Shown: positions 43,284-51,368 of the stretch, piece by piece | Layout: every line of letters begins with the position of its first letter | Position numbering within the stretch: the stretch's first letter is position 1 | Notes under the pieces: generated by a model | What the model was told of the DNA's origin: nothing | The model's database searches: none | What the model saw: only the letters and a program-made list of their open reading frames with translations | Program-made: the position numbers and the translations under genes | NCBI GenBank assembly: GCA_050012295.1 | Contig: JBEKHL010000004.1 | Span: forward strand, 1 to 51,478 | Reading direction: 5' to 3' | From: UBA6186 sp050012295 | GTDB taxonomy: Bacteria; Pseudomonadota; Gammaproteobacteria; UBA6186; Azoamicaceae | DNA length: 51,478 nucleotides

Positions 43284-43345
43284 GTCCCCAACTTGATTCG
43301 AACCGGTGTTATCGCCCTAAAAGGGCGTTAAGTTGTACATCAGTG
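43284..43345 (-). repeat. att-like repeat: decayed tRNA-Glu 3' half, copy B
   Basis: 55 of 62 positions are identical to 45583-45644. Read on the minus strand it resembles the anticodon arm, T arm and acceptor 3' strand of tRNA-Glu, but the T stem and anticodon loop carry changes, so it cannot be a functional tRNA. It is the left boundary of a 2.3-kb segment that ends at the better-preserved copy. Confidence 0.75.
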
Positions 43346-43462
43346 TTTTTGATTGTTACAGCACGTTTATTACCTAAAAAATACCTAAAAAAATTATTAA
43401 GACTTTTGGATTTAAGTTTGCAAAAAGCATCTATAAGTGATACCTTTTAGATATGAAAGGTA
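43346..43462 (+). repeat. cassette leader repeat, copy B (AbiEi-1 leader)
   Basis: Contains the shared core 43346-43381 and the second block 43412-43462. A 7-bp inverted repeat, taccttt (43441-43447) / aaaggta (43456-43462), straddles the AbiEi start codon at 43453 and may be an operator or an mRNA hairpin masking the start. Confidence 0.65.
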
Positions 43463-44280
43463 AAAAACACACGTTAATGGAATATATAGAAAACCTACAG
43501 TCAAACGGACAATATTGGTTTATTCGTGCAGATACAATAAAAGCTTTAAAAATGACTAAAATAGCTTTTAAAATGAGTGTGGGTAGATTAAAAAAAGCTA
43601 AACGTATTAAGGTAATAGGAAAAGGATTTTATTTAATTGTTCCAGTTGAGTATAGGAGAGCTGGTTCACCGCCACCTTATTGGTATATAGATCCTTTCAT
43701 GAAATTTTTACAAATAAATTATTATGTTGGTTTATTAAGTGCTGCTGCATACTACGGAGCATCTCATCAAGTAAGTCAACAATTTCAAGTTATAGTAGAT
43801 CGTTCAGTTATTTTAGGAAAAACTAATCAGCTTAATTTGGTATTTTTTAGAAAAAAAGAGCTTAGTAATACACCAGTAGAAGATTTAAAAGTTGCTACTG
43901 GTTTTGTCAAAATTTCTACTAAAGAAGCAACAGCTCTTGATTTAGTGCAATATTATAAAGCAGCAGGATATTTTGGATTGATAGCTACAATATTGTTAGA
44001 ATTGTCGCCATTAATAGATCCAAAATTATTATTATTAGCTGTTAAGCAAGGGCAATATGAAATTGCTACTGTACAACGATTAGGATATTTATTAGATTTT
44101 CTTGGATTTAAAGAAAAAACAGAGTATTTATTTGAATGGTTACAAGAACAATGGAGATATAAAAAATATAAAAAATTGATTGTTTTAGTGCCAAATAAAT
44201 TATCAAATATAAAACAACATTTAAAAGATTTAAAATGGCATATTATAATAAATGAAAAAATAGAGGTTGATGAAGTATGA
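43453..44280 (+). CDS. AbiEi-family antitoxin/transcriptional regulator, copy 1
   Basis: A 275-residue protein of the AbiE (type IV) toxin-antitoxin systems. The N-terminal winged-helix region (about 5-60: FIRADTIKALKMTKIAFKMSVGRLKKAKRIKVIGKGFYLIVP) precedes the C-terminal antitoxin domain (YWYIDPFMKFLQINYYVGLLSAAAYYGASHQ..). In known AbiE systems this protein represses its own operon and blocks the AbiEii nucleotidyltransferase. The stop overlaps the AbiEii start by 4 bp. No standard Shine-Dalgarno is visible. Confidence 0.88.
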   Translation: MKGKKHTLMEYIENLQSNGQYWFIRADTIKALKMTKIAFKMSVGRLKKAKRIKVIGKGFYLIVPVEYRRAGSPPPYWYIDPFMKFLQINYYVGLLSAAAYYGASHQVSQQFQVIVDRSVILGKTNQLNLVFFRKKELSNTPVEDLKVATGFVKISTKEATALDLVQYYKAAGYFGLIATILLELSPLIDPKLLLLAVKQGQYEIATVQRLGYLLDFLGFKEKTEYLFEWLQEQWRYKKYKKLIVLVPNKLSNIKQHLKDLKWHIIINEKIEVDEV

Positions 44281-45098
44281 TCCCCAAAAGCTATATTACC
44301 CATTGGAAAAATTATTATAATTGGCCTTTGGAAGAACAGGTAGAGCAAGATTTAATTATTTGTAGAATTTTGTTAGAAATGTATAGTGATCCTATCTTAG
44401 CCAATCAATTAGCGTTTAGAGGTGGTACGGCATTACAGAAACTTTATTTTAACAAGATAACTCGCTATTCAGAAGATATTGATTTAGTACAAATTAATGT
44501 TGGGGCAATCGGAGAAACTATTAATAGGATCAGAAGTATTATTGATCCATGGTTAGGTACACCGAGTTATAAAAGAAATGAAGGTAGGTTTGTATTATAT
44601 TATACGTTTTTAACGGAAAATGAACCGATTTCAAAACGAAAAATTAAAATTGAAATTAATACTAGAGAACATTTTGCTGTTTTAGGATACATAGATCAAT
44701 TATTTATTGTTGATAGTCTATGGGTTAAAGGGCAAGCATTTATTAAAACATATTGTATTGAAGAATTACTTGGTACTAAATTAAGAGCGTTATTTCAGAG
44801 AAAAAAAGGCAGAGATTTATTTGATTTGGGAGTGGCTTTAGAATTAGTAGATGTTGATGTTAATAAAATAATTAAATGTTTTAATGAATATGTTGATTTT
44901 AAAGTAACTAGGGCGCAATTTGAGCAAAATTTATTTTTAAAGTTAAAAGACCCTGCTTTTTTAGAAGAAATGTTGCGATTAATGCCAATAAATTCAGAAT
45001 TTGTCAATAAAATGAAATACTATAAACAAAATGTTTATGAACAAATTATTAAAAACTTATCTGGAGATAGTTGGAAATCTGGTTTTTCAACATCATGA
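44277..45098 (+). CDS. AbiEii-family nucleotidyltransferase toxin, copy 1
   Basis: A 273-residue toxin with the nucleotidyltransferase signature LAFRGGTALQKLYF (GG at 49-50) and RYSEDIDL (D67, D69). Later motifs CIEELLGTKLRALFQRKKGRDLFDL are also typical. AbiEii proteins inhibit growth, some by adding pyrimidines to the tRNA acceptor end, and can abort phage infection. All key residues look intact. It differs strongly in sequence from copy 2, so the two did not arise by recent duplication. Confidence 0.9.
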   Translation: MIPKSYITHWKNYYNWPLEEQVEQDLIICRILLEMYSDPILANQLAFRGGTALQKLYFNKITRYSEDIDLVQINVGAIGETINRIRSIIDPWLGTPSYKRNEGRFVLYYTFLTENEPISKRKIKIEINTREHFAVLGYIDQLFIVDSLWVKGQAFIKTYCIEELLGTKLRALFQRKKGRDLFDLGVALELVDVDVNKIIKCFNEYVDFKVTRAQFEQNLFLKLKDPAFLEEMLRLMPINSEFVNKMKYYKQNVYEQIIKNLSGDSWKSGFSTS

Positions 45099-45141
45099 TT
45101 AATTGGTTCCAGAAATAAAAAATTTATACATGGTAAATTAT

Positions 45142-45388
45142 ATGGGTAGACAATTAAAAGATTCACGTATCGAAACTAGAGAGGCTCGTCTAAAATTAAA
45201 GCAAAGGCATGAGCCATATTGGCGTCTAATTCATCCTGGTTGCCACTTGTTATCGCAAAGAAGTATTAGGCGGTGTATGGATGTTACGTCGTTTAAAAAG
45301 CAATAGCCATTATACTAAGATGGTGCTGGGTGATGCCGACGACATGACAGATAGTGATGGGATAGTTATTTTAAGTTTTAAAGAATCA
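45142..45388 (+). pseudogene. tyrosine integrase remnant (frameshifted, 5' part only)
   Basis: Nearly identical to the first ~250 bp of the intact integrase at 47533: both begin MGRQL.D.RIETREARLKLKQRHEPYWRLIHPGCHL. A GG present in the intact gene is missing at about 45249, shifting the frame, and similarity stops near 45388. Catalytic residues would lie downstream and are absent. It is placed just after AbiEii-1, exactly as the intact gene follows AbiEii-2. Confidence 0.88.
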
Positions 45389-45582
45389 GTATTGATTTCA
45401 TTGTCGATTATATGATTTTATAGCAGATTACTATGAGCTTTAAGTGCTGATAAAAGTATGCTGTGCTTGCTATATTTTTAAGCGTTTACCACAACCACAT
45501 ATAACGGAAATATTACGGAAATCAACTTATACCAAACAGCAAGAAAACCATAACCCATTGATCTAATTGACAATTTAAATGC
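45389..45582. other. non-coding tail of cassette 1
   Basis: No gene supported. It contains the short direct repeat acggaaatattacggaaat near 45507-45525, of the kind bound by integrases or left at element ends, but its role is not shown. Confidence 0.35.
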
Positions 45583-45644
45583 GTCCCCAACCGGATTCGA
45601 ACCGGTGTTATCGCCGTGAAAGGGCGTTAAGGTGTACGTCGGTG
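45583..45644 (-). repeat. att-like repeat: tRNA-Glu(TTC) 3' half, copy C
   Basis: The minus strand reads an anticodon arm CGCC-CTTTCAC-GGCG (anticodon TTC), a variable loop, a T arm CCGG-TTCGAAT-CCGG and the acceptor strand ..GGGGAC of tRNA-Glu, then GCA. The 5' half of the tRNA is absent. Such 3'-end copies are the usual trace of integrases that use tRNA genes as attachment sites. The intact tRNA-Glu should lie to the right, outside this window. Confidence 0.82.
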
Positions 45645-45719
45645 AACAACCAAAAACACTATAAATCCCTGTATTTTAAATATATTGTCCGTTATAATAC
45701 GTTGATGTTTTTGGTTGTT
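45645..45719. repeat. 14-bp perfect inverted repeat flanking a 47-bp spacer
   Basis: aacaaccaaaaaca (45645-45658) is the exact reverse complement of 45706-45719. The right arm is the start of the leader core shared by all three cassettes; the left arm abuts the tRNA-Glu fragment. Copy B keeps only one arm. This could be an integrase core-type or accessory binding site. Confidence 0.65.
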
Positions 45720-45743
45720 TGCGCACGTTTATTACCTAAAAAA
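45708..45743 (+). repeat. cassette leader core, copy C
   Basis: 36 bp matching 42654-42689 and 43346-43381, with tacctaaaaa repeated immediately downstream (as also in copy B). Found before each of the three toxin-antitoxin modules. Confidence 0.75.
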
Positions 45744-45794
45744 TACCTAAAATCAGTGTAACCACAAACATTGTTTAAGTTATCTGGTTTTAAA

Positions 45795-45822
45795 GTCACA
45801 AAAAATGGTATATAATTGTGAC
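45795..45822 (+). promoter_or_regulatory. operator-promoter of AbiE module 2
   Basis: gtcacaa (45795-45801) and ttgtgac (45816-45822) form a perfect 7-bp inverted repeat that covers a consensus -10 TATAAT (45811-45816). Known AbiEi proteins bind inverted repeats in their own promoter, so this is a strong candidate autoregulatory operator. Confidence 0.65.
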
Positions 45823-45842
45823 ATTAGATGCGGAATAATTAT

Positions 45843-46457
45843 ATGAAAAATACTGTTTTTACAATTAAATCTACAATATATGGCCATGGTAGGGGTTGGT
45901 GTTTTACCCAGAAAGATTTTGCTAATATAGATAAGCCATTAGCAGTACGTAAAGCTCTATCGAGGCTTAATGATTCTGGTTTCATTAATAGAATTAGTTG
46001 GGGCTTATATGAATACCCACGGCAACATAAAACTTTAGGCCAATTGCCTCCAGATCTGTCACAAGTCACTAAAGCGTTAGCTCGCGATTCTAAAATTAAA
46101 ATTCTACCATCTGGCGCTTATGCTGCTAATCTTTTGGGTCTTAGTGAGCAAGTGCCAGGGAAGATTGTTTATTTGACAGATGGTCCATCGCGCAGGATGA
46201 ATGTTGGTAAAACGGAGCTTATTTTTAAGCATACTACGATTAAGAATATGGTTGCAGCTGGGACTATTGCTGGTGTTGTTATTCAAGCATTACGGTATTT
46301 AGGAAAAGATCATATAGATCCTGTAGTAATAAATAAATTAACAAAACGTCTTTCTAGCTCAGAAATTAAAGAACTCCAAAAACAAAGTAGAAATGCCCCA
46401 TATTGGGTTAGGCAGTTTATAAACAATATTGTTAGTAGTGGTATAGAAAATGAATGA
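45843..46457 (+). CDS. AbiEi-like antitoxin (DUF6088-type), copy 2
   Basis: A 204-residue winged-helix antitoxin: STIYGHGRGWCFTQKDFANIDKPLAVRKALSRLNDSGFINRISWGLYEYP is the DNA-binding part, followed by the domain with LPSGAYAANLLGLSEQVPGKIVYLTDGPSRRMNVGKTEL. It is shorter than copy 1 and from a different subfamily. The ATG at 45843 follows GCGGAA; an in-frame ATG at 45828 would leave almost no leader after the -10. It overlaps AbiEii-2 by 8 bp. Confidence 0.86.
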   Translation: MKNTVFTIKSTIYGHGRGWCFTQKDFANIDKPLAVRKALSRLNDSGFINRISWGLYEYPRQHKTLGQLPPDLSQVTKALARDSKIKILPSGAYAANLLGLSEQVPGKIVYLTDGPSRRMNVGKTELIFKHTTIKNMVAAGTIAGVVIQALRYLGKDHIDPVVINKLTKRLSSSEIKELQKQSRNAPYWVRQFINNIVSSGIENE

Positions 46458-47484
46458 CTTTATTAAAATTAATCTACAAGATCGTAAGCCATATTTTGAA
46501 ATAGCAGCTACCAATTCGGGCTTGCCAGTAAACATAATTGAAAAAGACTTTTGGGTTTGTTGGATATTAGAGAGGCTTTTTAGTTTGCCAAATATTGGAT
46601 CCAATATGATTTTTAAAGGTGGTACTACTTTATCCAAGGTTTATTCAGTAATAGAGCGTTTTTCAGAAGATGTAGATTTATCAATTGATAAAGAAAAATT
46701 AGGTTTTATCGGTGAAAAGGATCCTGAACAAGCAATTAATAGTAAGAAGCAGAAGCAACTCATTGAAGATCTTGCAGCTAGTTGTAAAATTTTTATTAAA
46801 AATGAACTACATATTATTTTGTACGATGTAATTGTTGGTTTATTAGGAAAAGATAATAACTGGGAGCTTGTGATAGATCAGCATGAATCTGATGGGCAAA
46901 CTATTTTATTTCATTATCCAACAATAAATAATTTATACAGTGGATATATTAATCCGAGTGTTAAGATAGAACTCGGTGCTAGATCCGACAATTGGCCAAC
47001 GCAACAACACTTGCTTACTCCATATTTGCATCAGTATTTACCAATTAATGCTGTCAAAAAATATAATGTTAATGTAAGAGTATTAGATGTTGCAAGAACC
47101 TTTTGGGAAAAAGCAACCATTCTTCACATGTATGCCAACTGGCCAGAGCAAAAAATAATTAACCAAAGACAATCAAGACATTATTATGATTTTTTTAAGC
47201 TACTTAAATCAACGTATTTATCTGATGCACTATCTAAGATCAATTTGCTTACCAGGGTAGCTATGCATAAACAAATATATTTCCGCTGTGCCTGGGCTAA
47301 ATATGAGCAAGCAAAAATTGGTACATTAAGGTTAACACCACCATTGTATGTTCAAAGTAGTATGCGTAAAGATTATCTTGCAATGCGAGAAATGTTTTTT
47401 AATACTCCGCCAGGTTGGGATGAAGTAATAACGGCAATTACTCAATTCGAAGTTGAATTTAATTCTGCAATGAGTTTGGCGTAA
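46450..47484 (+). CDS. AbiEii-family nucleotidyltransferase toxin, copy 2
   Basis: A 344-residue toxin with IEKDFWVCWILERLF, the nucleotidyltransferase signature MIFKGGTTLSKVYSVIERFSEDVDLSI (GG at 57-58, D74, D76) and C-terminal helices. It belongs to the longer AbiEii/AbiGii class, unlike the 273-residue copy 1. Residues needed for catalysis look intact. The integrase follows after 48 bp. Confidence 0.9.
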   Translation: MNDFIKINLQDRKPYFEIAATNSGLPVNIIEKDFWVCWILERLFSLPNIGSNMIFKGGTTLSKVYSVIERFSEDVDLSIDKEKLGFIGEKDPEQAINSKKQKQLIEDLAASCKIFIKNELHIILYDVIVGLLGKDNNWELVIDQHESDGQTILFHYPTINNLYSGYINPSVKIELGARSDNWPTQQHLLTPYLHQYLPINAVKKYNVNVRVLDVARTFWEKATILHMYANWPEQKIINQRQSRHYYDFFKLLKSTYLSDALSKINLLTRVAMHKQIYFRCAWAKYEQAKIGTLRLTPPLYVQSSMRKDYLAMREMFFNTPPGWDEVITAITQFEVEFNSAMSLA

Positions 47485-47532
47485 ATATAATAAATTTTAT
47501 TACAAATATTAGGAGTAAGATAAAGTAATTAT

Positions 47533-48804
47533 ATGGGTAGACAGTTAAGAGATCCACGTATCGAAACCAGAGAGGCTCGCCTAAAGTTAAAACAAAGACA
47601 TGAGCCATATTGGCGTCTAATTCATCCAGGTTGTCATTTGGGTTATCGTAAAGGAGTATTAGGTGGTGTATGGATGTTGCGTCGTTTAAAAAGCGATAGC
47701 CGGTATACTAAAATGGTACTTGGTGATGCTGACGATATGACAGATAGCGACGGGATAATTATTTTAAGTTTTAAAGGATCGTTGCAAAAAGCTTTTGGAA
47801 TTATAGAATCAAGTAATCCATGTCAAAAAAACTTAACGGTAAATTATGCTGTCAATCACTATTTAATCTGGTATAAACAGAATCGTAAAGCATATACAGA
47901 AACTGCGTCATGTATCGAGGCGCATATAAGACCGCTTTTAGGAACAAAACTTATTGCTGATCTCACTACTAGAGAAATAAAATTGTGGCATCAAAAATTA
48001 GCAGAGCAACCAGCACGTAAACGTAGTTCTAGTTTTGGTGGACAGCAATTCAAATTGTTACCACAAACTGATGATCAAAAAAGATCTAGACGTAATACCG
48101 CCAATCGTATTCTTACGGTATTAAAAGCCATATTAAATAAAGCATTTCAAGAAGAATATGTAAATAGCGATCTAGCTTGGAAGAGGGTAAAGCCATTTGC
48201 AAATGTAGATGAACCAGTTATACGGTTTTTGAACCAAAATGAATGTGTAAGGCTAATTAATGCGTGCCAAATTGATTTACGTAATTTAGTTAAAGGTGCA
48301 CTTTATTCTGGTTGTCGTTATGGTGAACTAGCTAAACTACAAGTAAAAGATATTAGCATAACGCAAGCTAGTGTTTATATCCAACCATCAAAAAGCAATA
48401 AAGGGCGTCATGTACCATTAACGGTAGAAGGCCTTAGTTTGTTTAAATCTTTAATTATTGGTAAATTGGGCGATCAATATGTATTTACAAAATTAGATAA
48501 TAAACCTTGGGGCAAGAATCATTATACAAGGCTACTCAAAGATGCTTGTGAAGCGGCTAAAATTTTACCTGCAATAAGTTTTCATGAATTAAGGCATACT
48601 TATGCCAGTTTTCTTGCGCAAAAAGGTGCTGATCTGCTTACTATTTCTAAATTGCTTGGACATGCTGACACTAGGGTGACATCGAGACATTATGCGCATT
48701 TGTGCGATAGGACTTTGGCCAATGCGGTTAATAGTTTATTGCCGAATTTTTTATCTTTAGAAAAAACTAATATGGTTCATGTAACAGCGGATCTATATGT
48801 GTGA
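47533..48804 (+). CDS. tyrosine-type site-specific integrase
   Basis: A 423-residue phage-type integrase. The catalytic set is complete: R262 (SGCRYGE), K290, H351 and R354 (HELRHTYASF), H377 (LLGHADT) and Y387 (SRHYAHL). A core-binding SAM-like domain spans about 100-205. The N-terminal ~75 residues (ETREARLKLKQRHEPYWRLIHPGCHLGYRKG..) are also carried by the upstream remnant. AGGAG near 47512 is rather far from the ATG. It is the likely mover of the tRNA-Glu-linked cassettes. Confidence 0.93.
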   Translation: MGRQLRDPRIETREARLKLKQRHEPYWRLIHPGCHLGYRKGVLGGVWMLRRLKSDSRYTKMVLGDADDMTDSDGIIILSFKGSLQKAFGIIESSNPCQKNLTVNYAVNHYLIWYKQNRKAYTETASCIEAHIRPLLGTKLIADLTTREIKLWHQKLAEQPARKRSSSFGGQQFKLLPQTDDQKRSRRNTANRILTVLKAILNKAFQEEYVNSDLAWKRVKPFANVDEPVIRFLNQNECVRLINACQIDLRNLVKGALYSGCRYGELAKLQVKDISITQASVYIQPSKSNKGRHVPLTVEGLSLFKSLIIGKLGDQYVFTKLDNKPWGKNHYTRLLKDACEAAKILPAISFHELRHTYASFLAQKGADLLTISKLLGHADTRVTSRHYAHLCDRTLANAVNSLLPNFLSLEKTNMVHVTADLYV

Positions 48805-48859
48805 TAATGCAACAGCATTTTATGAATATCTAATTATAGCGCTGCATAAAAAAATGTCC

Positions 48860-48889
48860 TTGACCTATTCTATAACTCAGCGTTATAGT
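48860..48889 (+). promoter_or_regulatory. sigma-70 promoter upstream of a small membrane peptide
   Basis: TTGACC (48860-48865) and TATAGT (48884-48889) are separated by 18 bp. A TATAAC-tcagc-GTTATA inverted repeat (48871-48887) overlaps the -10 and could be an operator. Confidence 0.55.
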
Positions 48890-48920
48890 GAGACGGTAAA
48901 CTGATTTATGGAAGTACAAT

Positions 48921-49061
48921 ATGTTTAATACAGTAGGGCTTAATATAATTACTATATTAATTATATTATATCATGTACTTGCTTTTGTTATTCCGATTGT
49001 TTTTAACGGAATATTAATTATTCTAGGGTTAAGATTATTCTTAGGTTTAATTTCAGAATAA
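48921..49061 (+). CDS. 46-residue hydrophobic membrane peptide
   Basis: MFNTVGLNIITILIILYHVL is followed by AFVIPIVFNGILIILGLRLF and LGLISE: two hydrophobic helices with almost no charges. GGAAG lies 6 bp before the ATG and a good promoter about 30 bp upstream. No family is recognised. Its size and setting in a defence island recall small membrane toxins, but it could equally be a short structural peptide. Another promoter-like pair (ttgaaa 49071 / tataat 49096, 19-bp spacer) follows it and points into 49100-49195, where no gene is seen. Confidence 0.55.
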   Translation: MFNTVGLNIITILIILYHVLAFVIPIVFNGILIILGLRLFLGLISE

Positions 49062-49195
49062 AGTGTTAGCTTGAAACAATGGGTAGCTATTAACGTATAA
49101 TACTCATAGAGAAATAAAAAACCACCTAATAATCTGTATTAGTTCCGATAACCAGTTTAAAGAGTGAAGCATTTACATTTAAGATTAAAAATTAA

Positions 49196-50098
49196 TTATT
49201 CTTCAAAATAATCATTGTCGATTATAGGTATACCAATTTTTCTTTTAATTGATACCCCAACTTCTGCTTCTATCATAAGTTTTGCTATATCATTACCATC
49301 TAACAAAATAAGAGTATCTGATACTGACTTTGCATATTCTTTGGCGCTATTATTATATGAGGAAGTGGTTAAAAAGATACCTTTTGAAGCTTGCCTGCCT
49401 TTTAAGGCACCAAAAAACTTTTGAATTTCTGCGCTACTAATTTTATTATCTGATTTATATCGCTTAGCTTGAAGATAGATTTTATCTAATCCCAATCTAT
49501 CTAAATCTACTATACCATCAATACCAAAGTCTCCAGATCCTCCGGTATGTTGTATACCTCCAGTTTTTCCATACCCAATGGCTTTAATCAAATCTAAAAC
49601 TAATTCTTCAAATTTTAAGGGGTTAATTTCAAATAATTTTTCTCTTAATTCACTAATTACATTATTTTTAATTTCTTGGTAACCCATATTGATTTTTTCT
49701 TCAGGATCCACTTCATCAATTTGTACGTCAGTGTTATCTTCTGTGTTGGATTGATTTTTCTTTGCTTTAAATTCACAATAGCCTGAAAATTTTTCTAAAT
49801 CTTTTGGAGAGATTGCTCCATCATGTTCCTTTAGAAATTTTTTGCCATCCTTAGATATAACTACCAAACCTTTTTGGGGGAACTGTATAAGACCAGACTT
49901 TTTCAAATAAGTTATTGCCCAGCCAACCCTATTTTGTAATCTATTTTGTCCTGACTCTATACGCTCATTTAATTCATCTTCACTAAAATGCATTTTCTCG
50001 CCTACAAGTTCAACAATTTTTGATCTGTGAATTTCTTTGGAAGAACAAACTATTTCTAATGTTGGTCTTAAGAATGATTTAAAACCTGGTATTGCCAT
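49196..50098 (-). CDS. mrr: Mrr-family restriction endonuclease
   Basis: A 300-residue type IV-like restriction enzyme. The N-terminal winged helix (about 1-90: MAIPGFKSFLRPTLEIVC..GWAITYLKKSGLIQFPQKGLVVIS) is followed by the PD-(D/E)XK-like domain (about 150-290) with LKFEELVLDLIKAIGYG, SGDFGIDGIVD and IYLQAKRY; D and QAK form the usual Mrr active site. Mrr enzymes cut modified DNA. The helicase gene is 16 bp upstream in the same direction, so they probably form one operon. Confidence 0.9.
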   Translation of the reverse strand: MAIPGFKSFLRPTLEIVCSSKEIHRSKIVELVGEKMHFSEDELNERIESGQNRLQNRVGWAITYLKKSGLIQFPQKGLVVISKDGKKFLKEHDGAISPKDLEKFSGYCEFKAKKNQSNTEDNTDVQIDEVDPEEKINMGYQEIKNNVISELREKLFEINPLKFEELVLDLIKAIGYGKTGGIQHTGGSGDFGIDGIVDLDRLGLDKIYLQAKRYKSDNKISSAEIQKFFGALKGRQASKGIFLTTSSYNNSAKEYAKSVSDTLILLDGNDIAKLMIEAEVGVSIKRKIGIPIIDNDYFEE

Positions 50099-50114
50099 TA
50101 TGTTGCTCCTTTAA

Positions 50115-51368
50115 TCATGGTTTAATGGTTATGTTTTGATAGATATTTTTTAGTAAATTGTCAAAAATGTATTTTTCTGGTTCAAGTGATGTTTCTTCTT
50201 GATCTTTAAACTCTCTTACAATGCGATTAAGAGCAAATTTATTAAGAAAGCCTTTCTCGCAAAGCTCAATAAAATTTTCTTTAGTTATTCCCGTCATTAC
50301 ATTAAAAAATTCAGGGGATTTCGTTTGGATTACATCGTTAATATTATATTCTCTCTCGTATGTCATATAAATAAAATCTGCCATACAAATCGCCAGTCTT
50401 TTGATTTGAGTCGCATACCATTTTTTTCGTGTTTGGCGTTCTTTGTCCTTGTCTTTTTCCATAAACTCACCGATTACTTTCTCTATTTCTTCTGTAGATA
50501 GCTCGGCATCATTCTTGATCTCTTTAAGTTTCTCAGCGTCAATTCCTATTTGTGCTAATTCTTTTATATCAACAGAACCAACTTCTTGCGTTCTATAGCC
50601 TTTAACATTGTTTAAAATTTCTAATAAATATGGATGTTCATTAAGTAGTTTTAATGAATCAAAATTTACTAATATATTTGAAGTGATCCTTCGAGCCAAC
50701 GAAAGTCTTGAACCACCATGATCAAGTACATCAAAAATATCTTTTGCAGTGGTTGGTATGCTGGTTAGGTTTCCTTCTATAAATCTTTTAATAACTAAAG
50801 TATCACATAATCCAGCAACAGTAATTTCTAAATTATCTTTTTTATGATCAAAACTTTGTTCGTAGCTTTCTTGTTGATCAAGCTGGTCGGCAATGTTATT
50901 CGCACAATCGTATACGATTTTTAAACATCTTGTTATAGCAAAATCAAATACCCATGCCTTAGGTTTTAGGACTATAGTTTTGTTCTCTTTATTACCAATC
51001 CAAGTTGACTGAACTCTAAAAATAGCCTGAAAATATGCTTCTGCGGATTGGACATCATTTAGCACTAAAATACTATCCCATTCTCTGATAGTAACACCCG
51101 TTAAAAATCGTCCACATGTTAACGTAATAGTACCAAGCTTTGTAGGATTGGAATTAACTTCATGAATGTTTCTTTCGATAATTGCTTTTTCTTTGGCTAT
51201 AAAATTAGCATCATCTTCTGATTTTGTACCACTTCCTGAAGCATTAATTAGTACAAATTTAGAGAAATAAGGATGATGCTTTAATTTTTGTATAAGAGCA
51301 GTAATAGATTCTACCCGATTTAACCACCATACAGTATGACGAATTGATGGTACCCCTAACCCCCTGTT
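50115..51368 (-). pseudogene. restriction-type DEAD/DEAH helicase, 3' part, cut by an insertion sequence
   Basis: The frame is open from 51368 down to 50115 (418 codons) without a credible start; the GTG at 51065 lies in the middle of the helicase C-terminal domain. Visible parts: RHTVWWLNRVESITALIQKLK.., KFVLINASGSGTK, GTITLTCGRFLTGVTIREW, DSILVLNDVQSAEAYFQAIFRVQS (motif VI-like), then a long helical tail. This fits a type III restriction-like helicase working with Mrr. The 5' part is removed at the junction near 51365. Confidence 0.8.

Noticed and set aside
43284..43345. A functional tRNA gene at copy B
   Set aside because: The 5' half is absent and the T stem does not pair (acttgattcgaaccgg), so it cannot fold into a tRNA; treated as an att relic.
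45389..45582. A CRISPR array, because of short repeats such as acggaaat and tacctaaaaa
   Set aside because: Only two close copies of each, no regular spacers and no cas genes; these fit integrase-associated repeats instead. No CRISPR array was seen anywhere in the window.
45579..45761. 60-codon frame beginning MRPQPDSNRCYRRERA
   Set aside because: This is the antisense translation of a tRNA 3' half, a well-known source of false proteins. The tRNA-Glu reading explains the sequence better.
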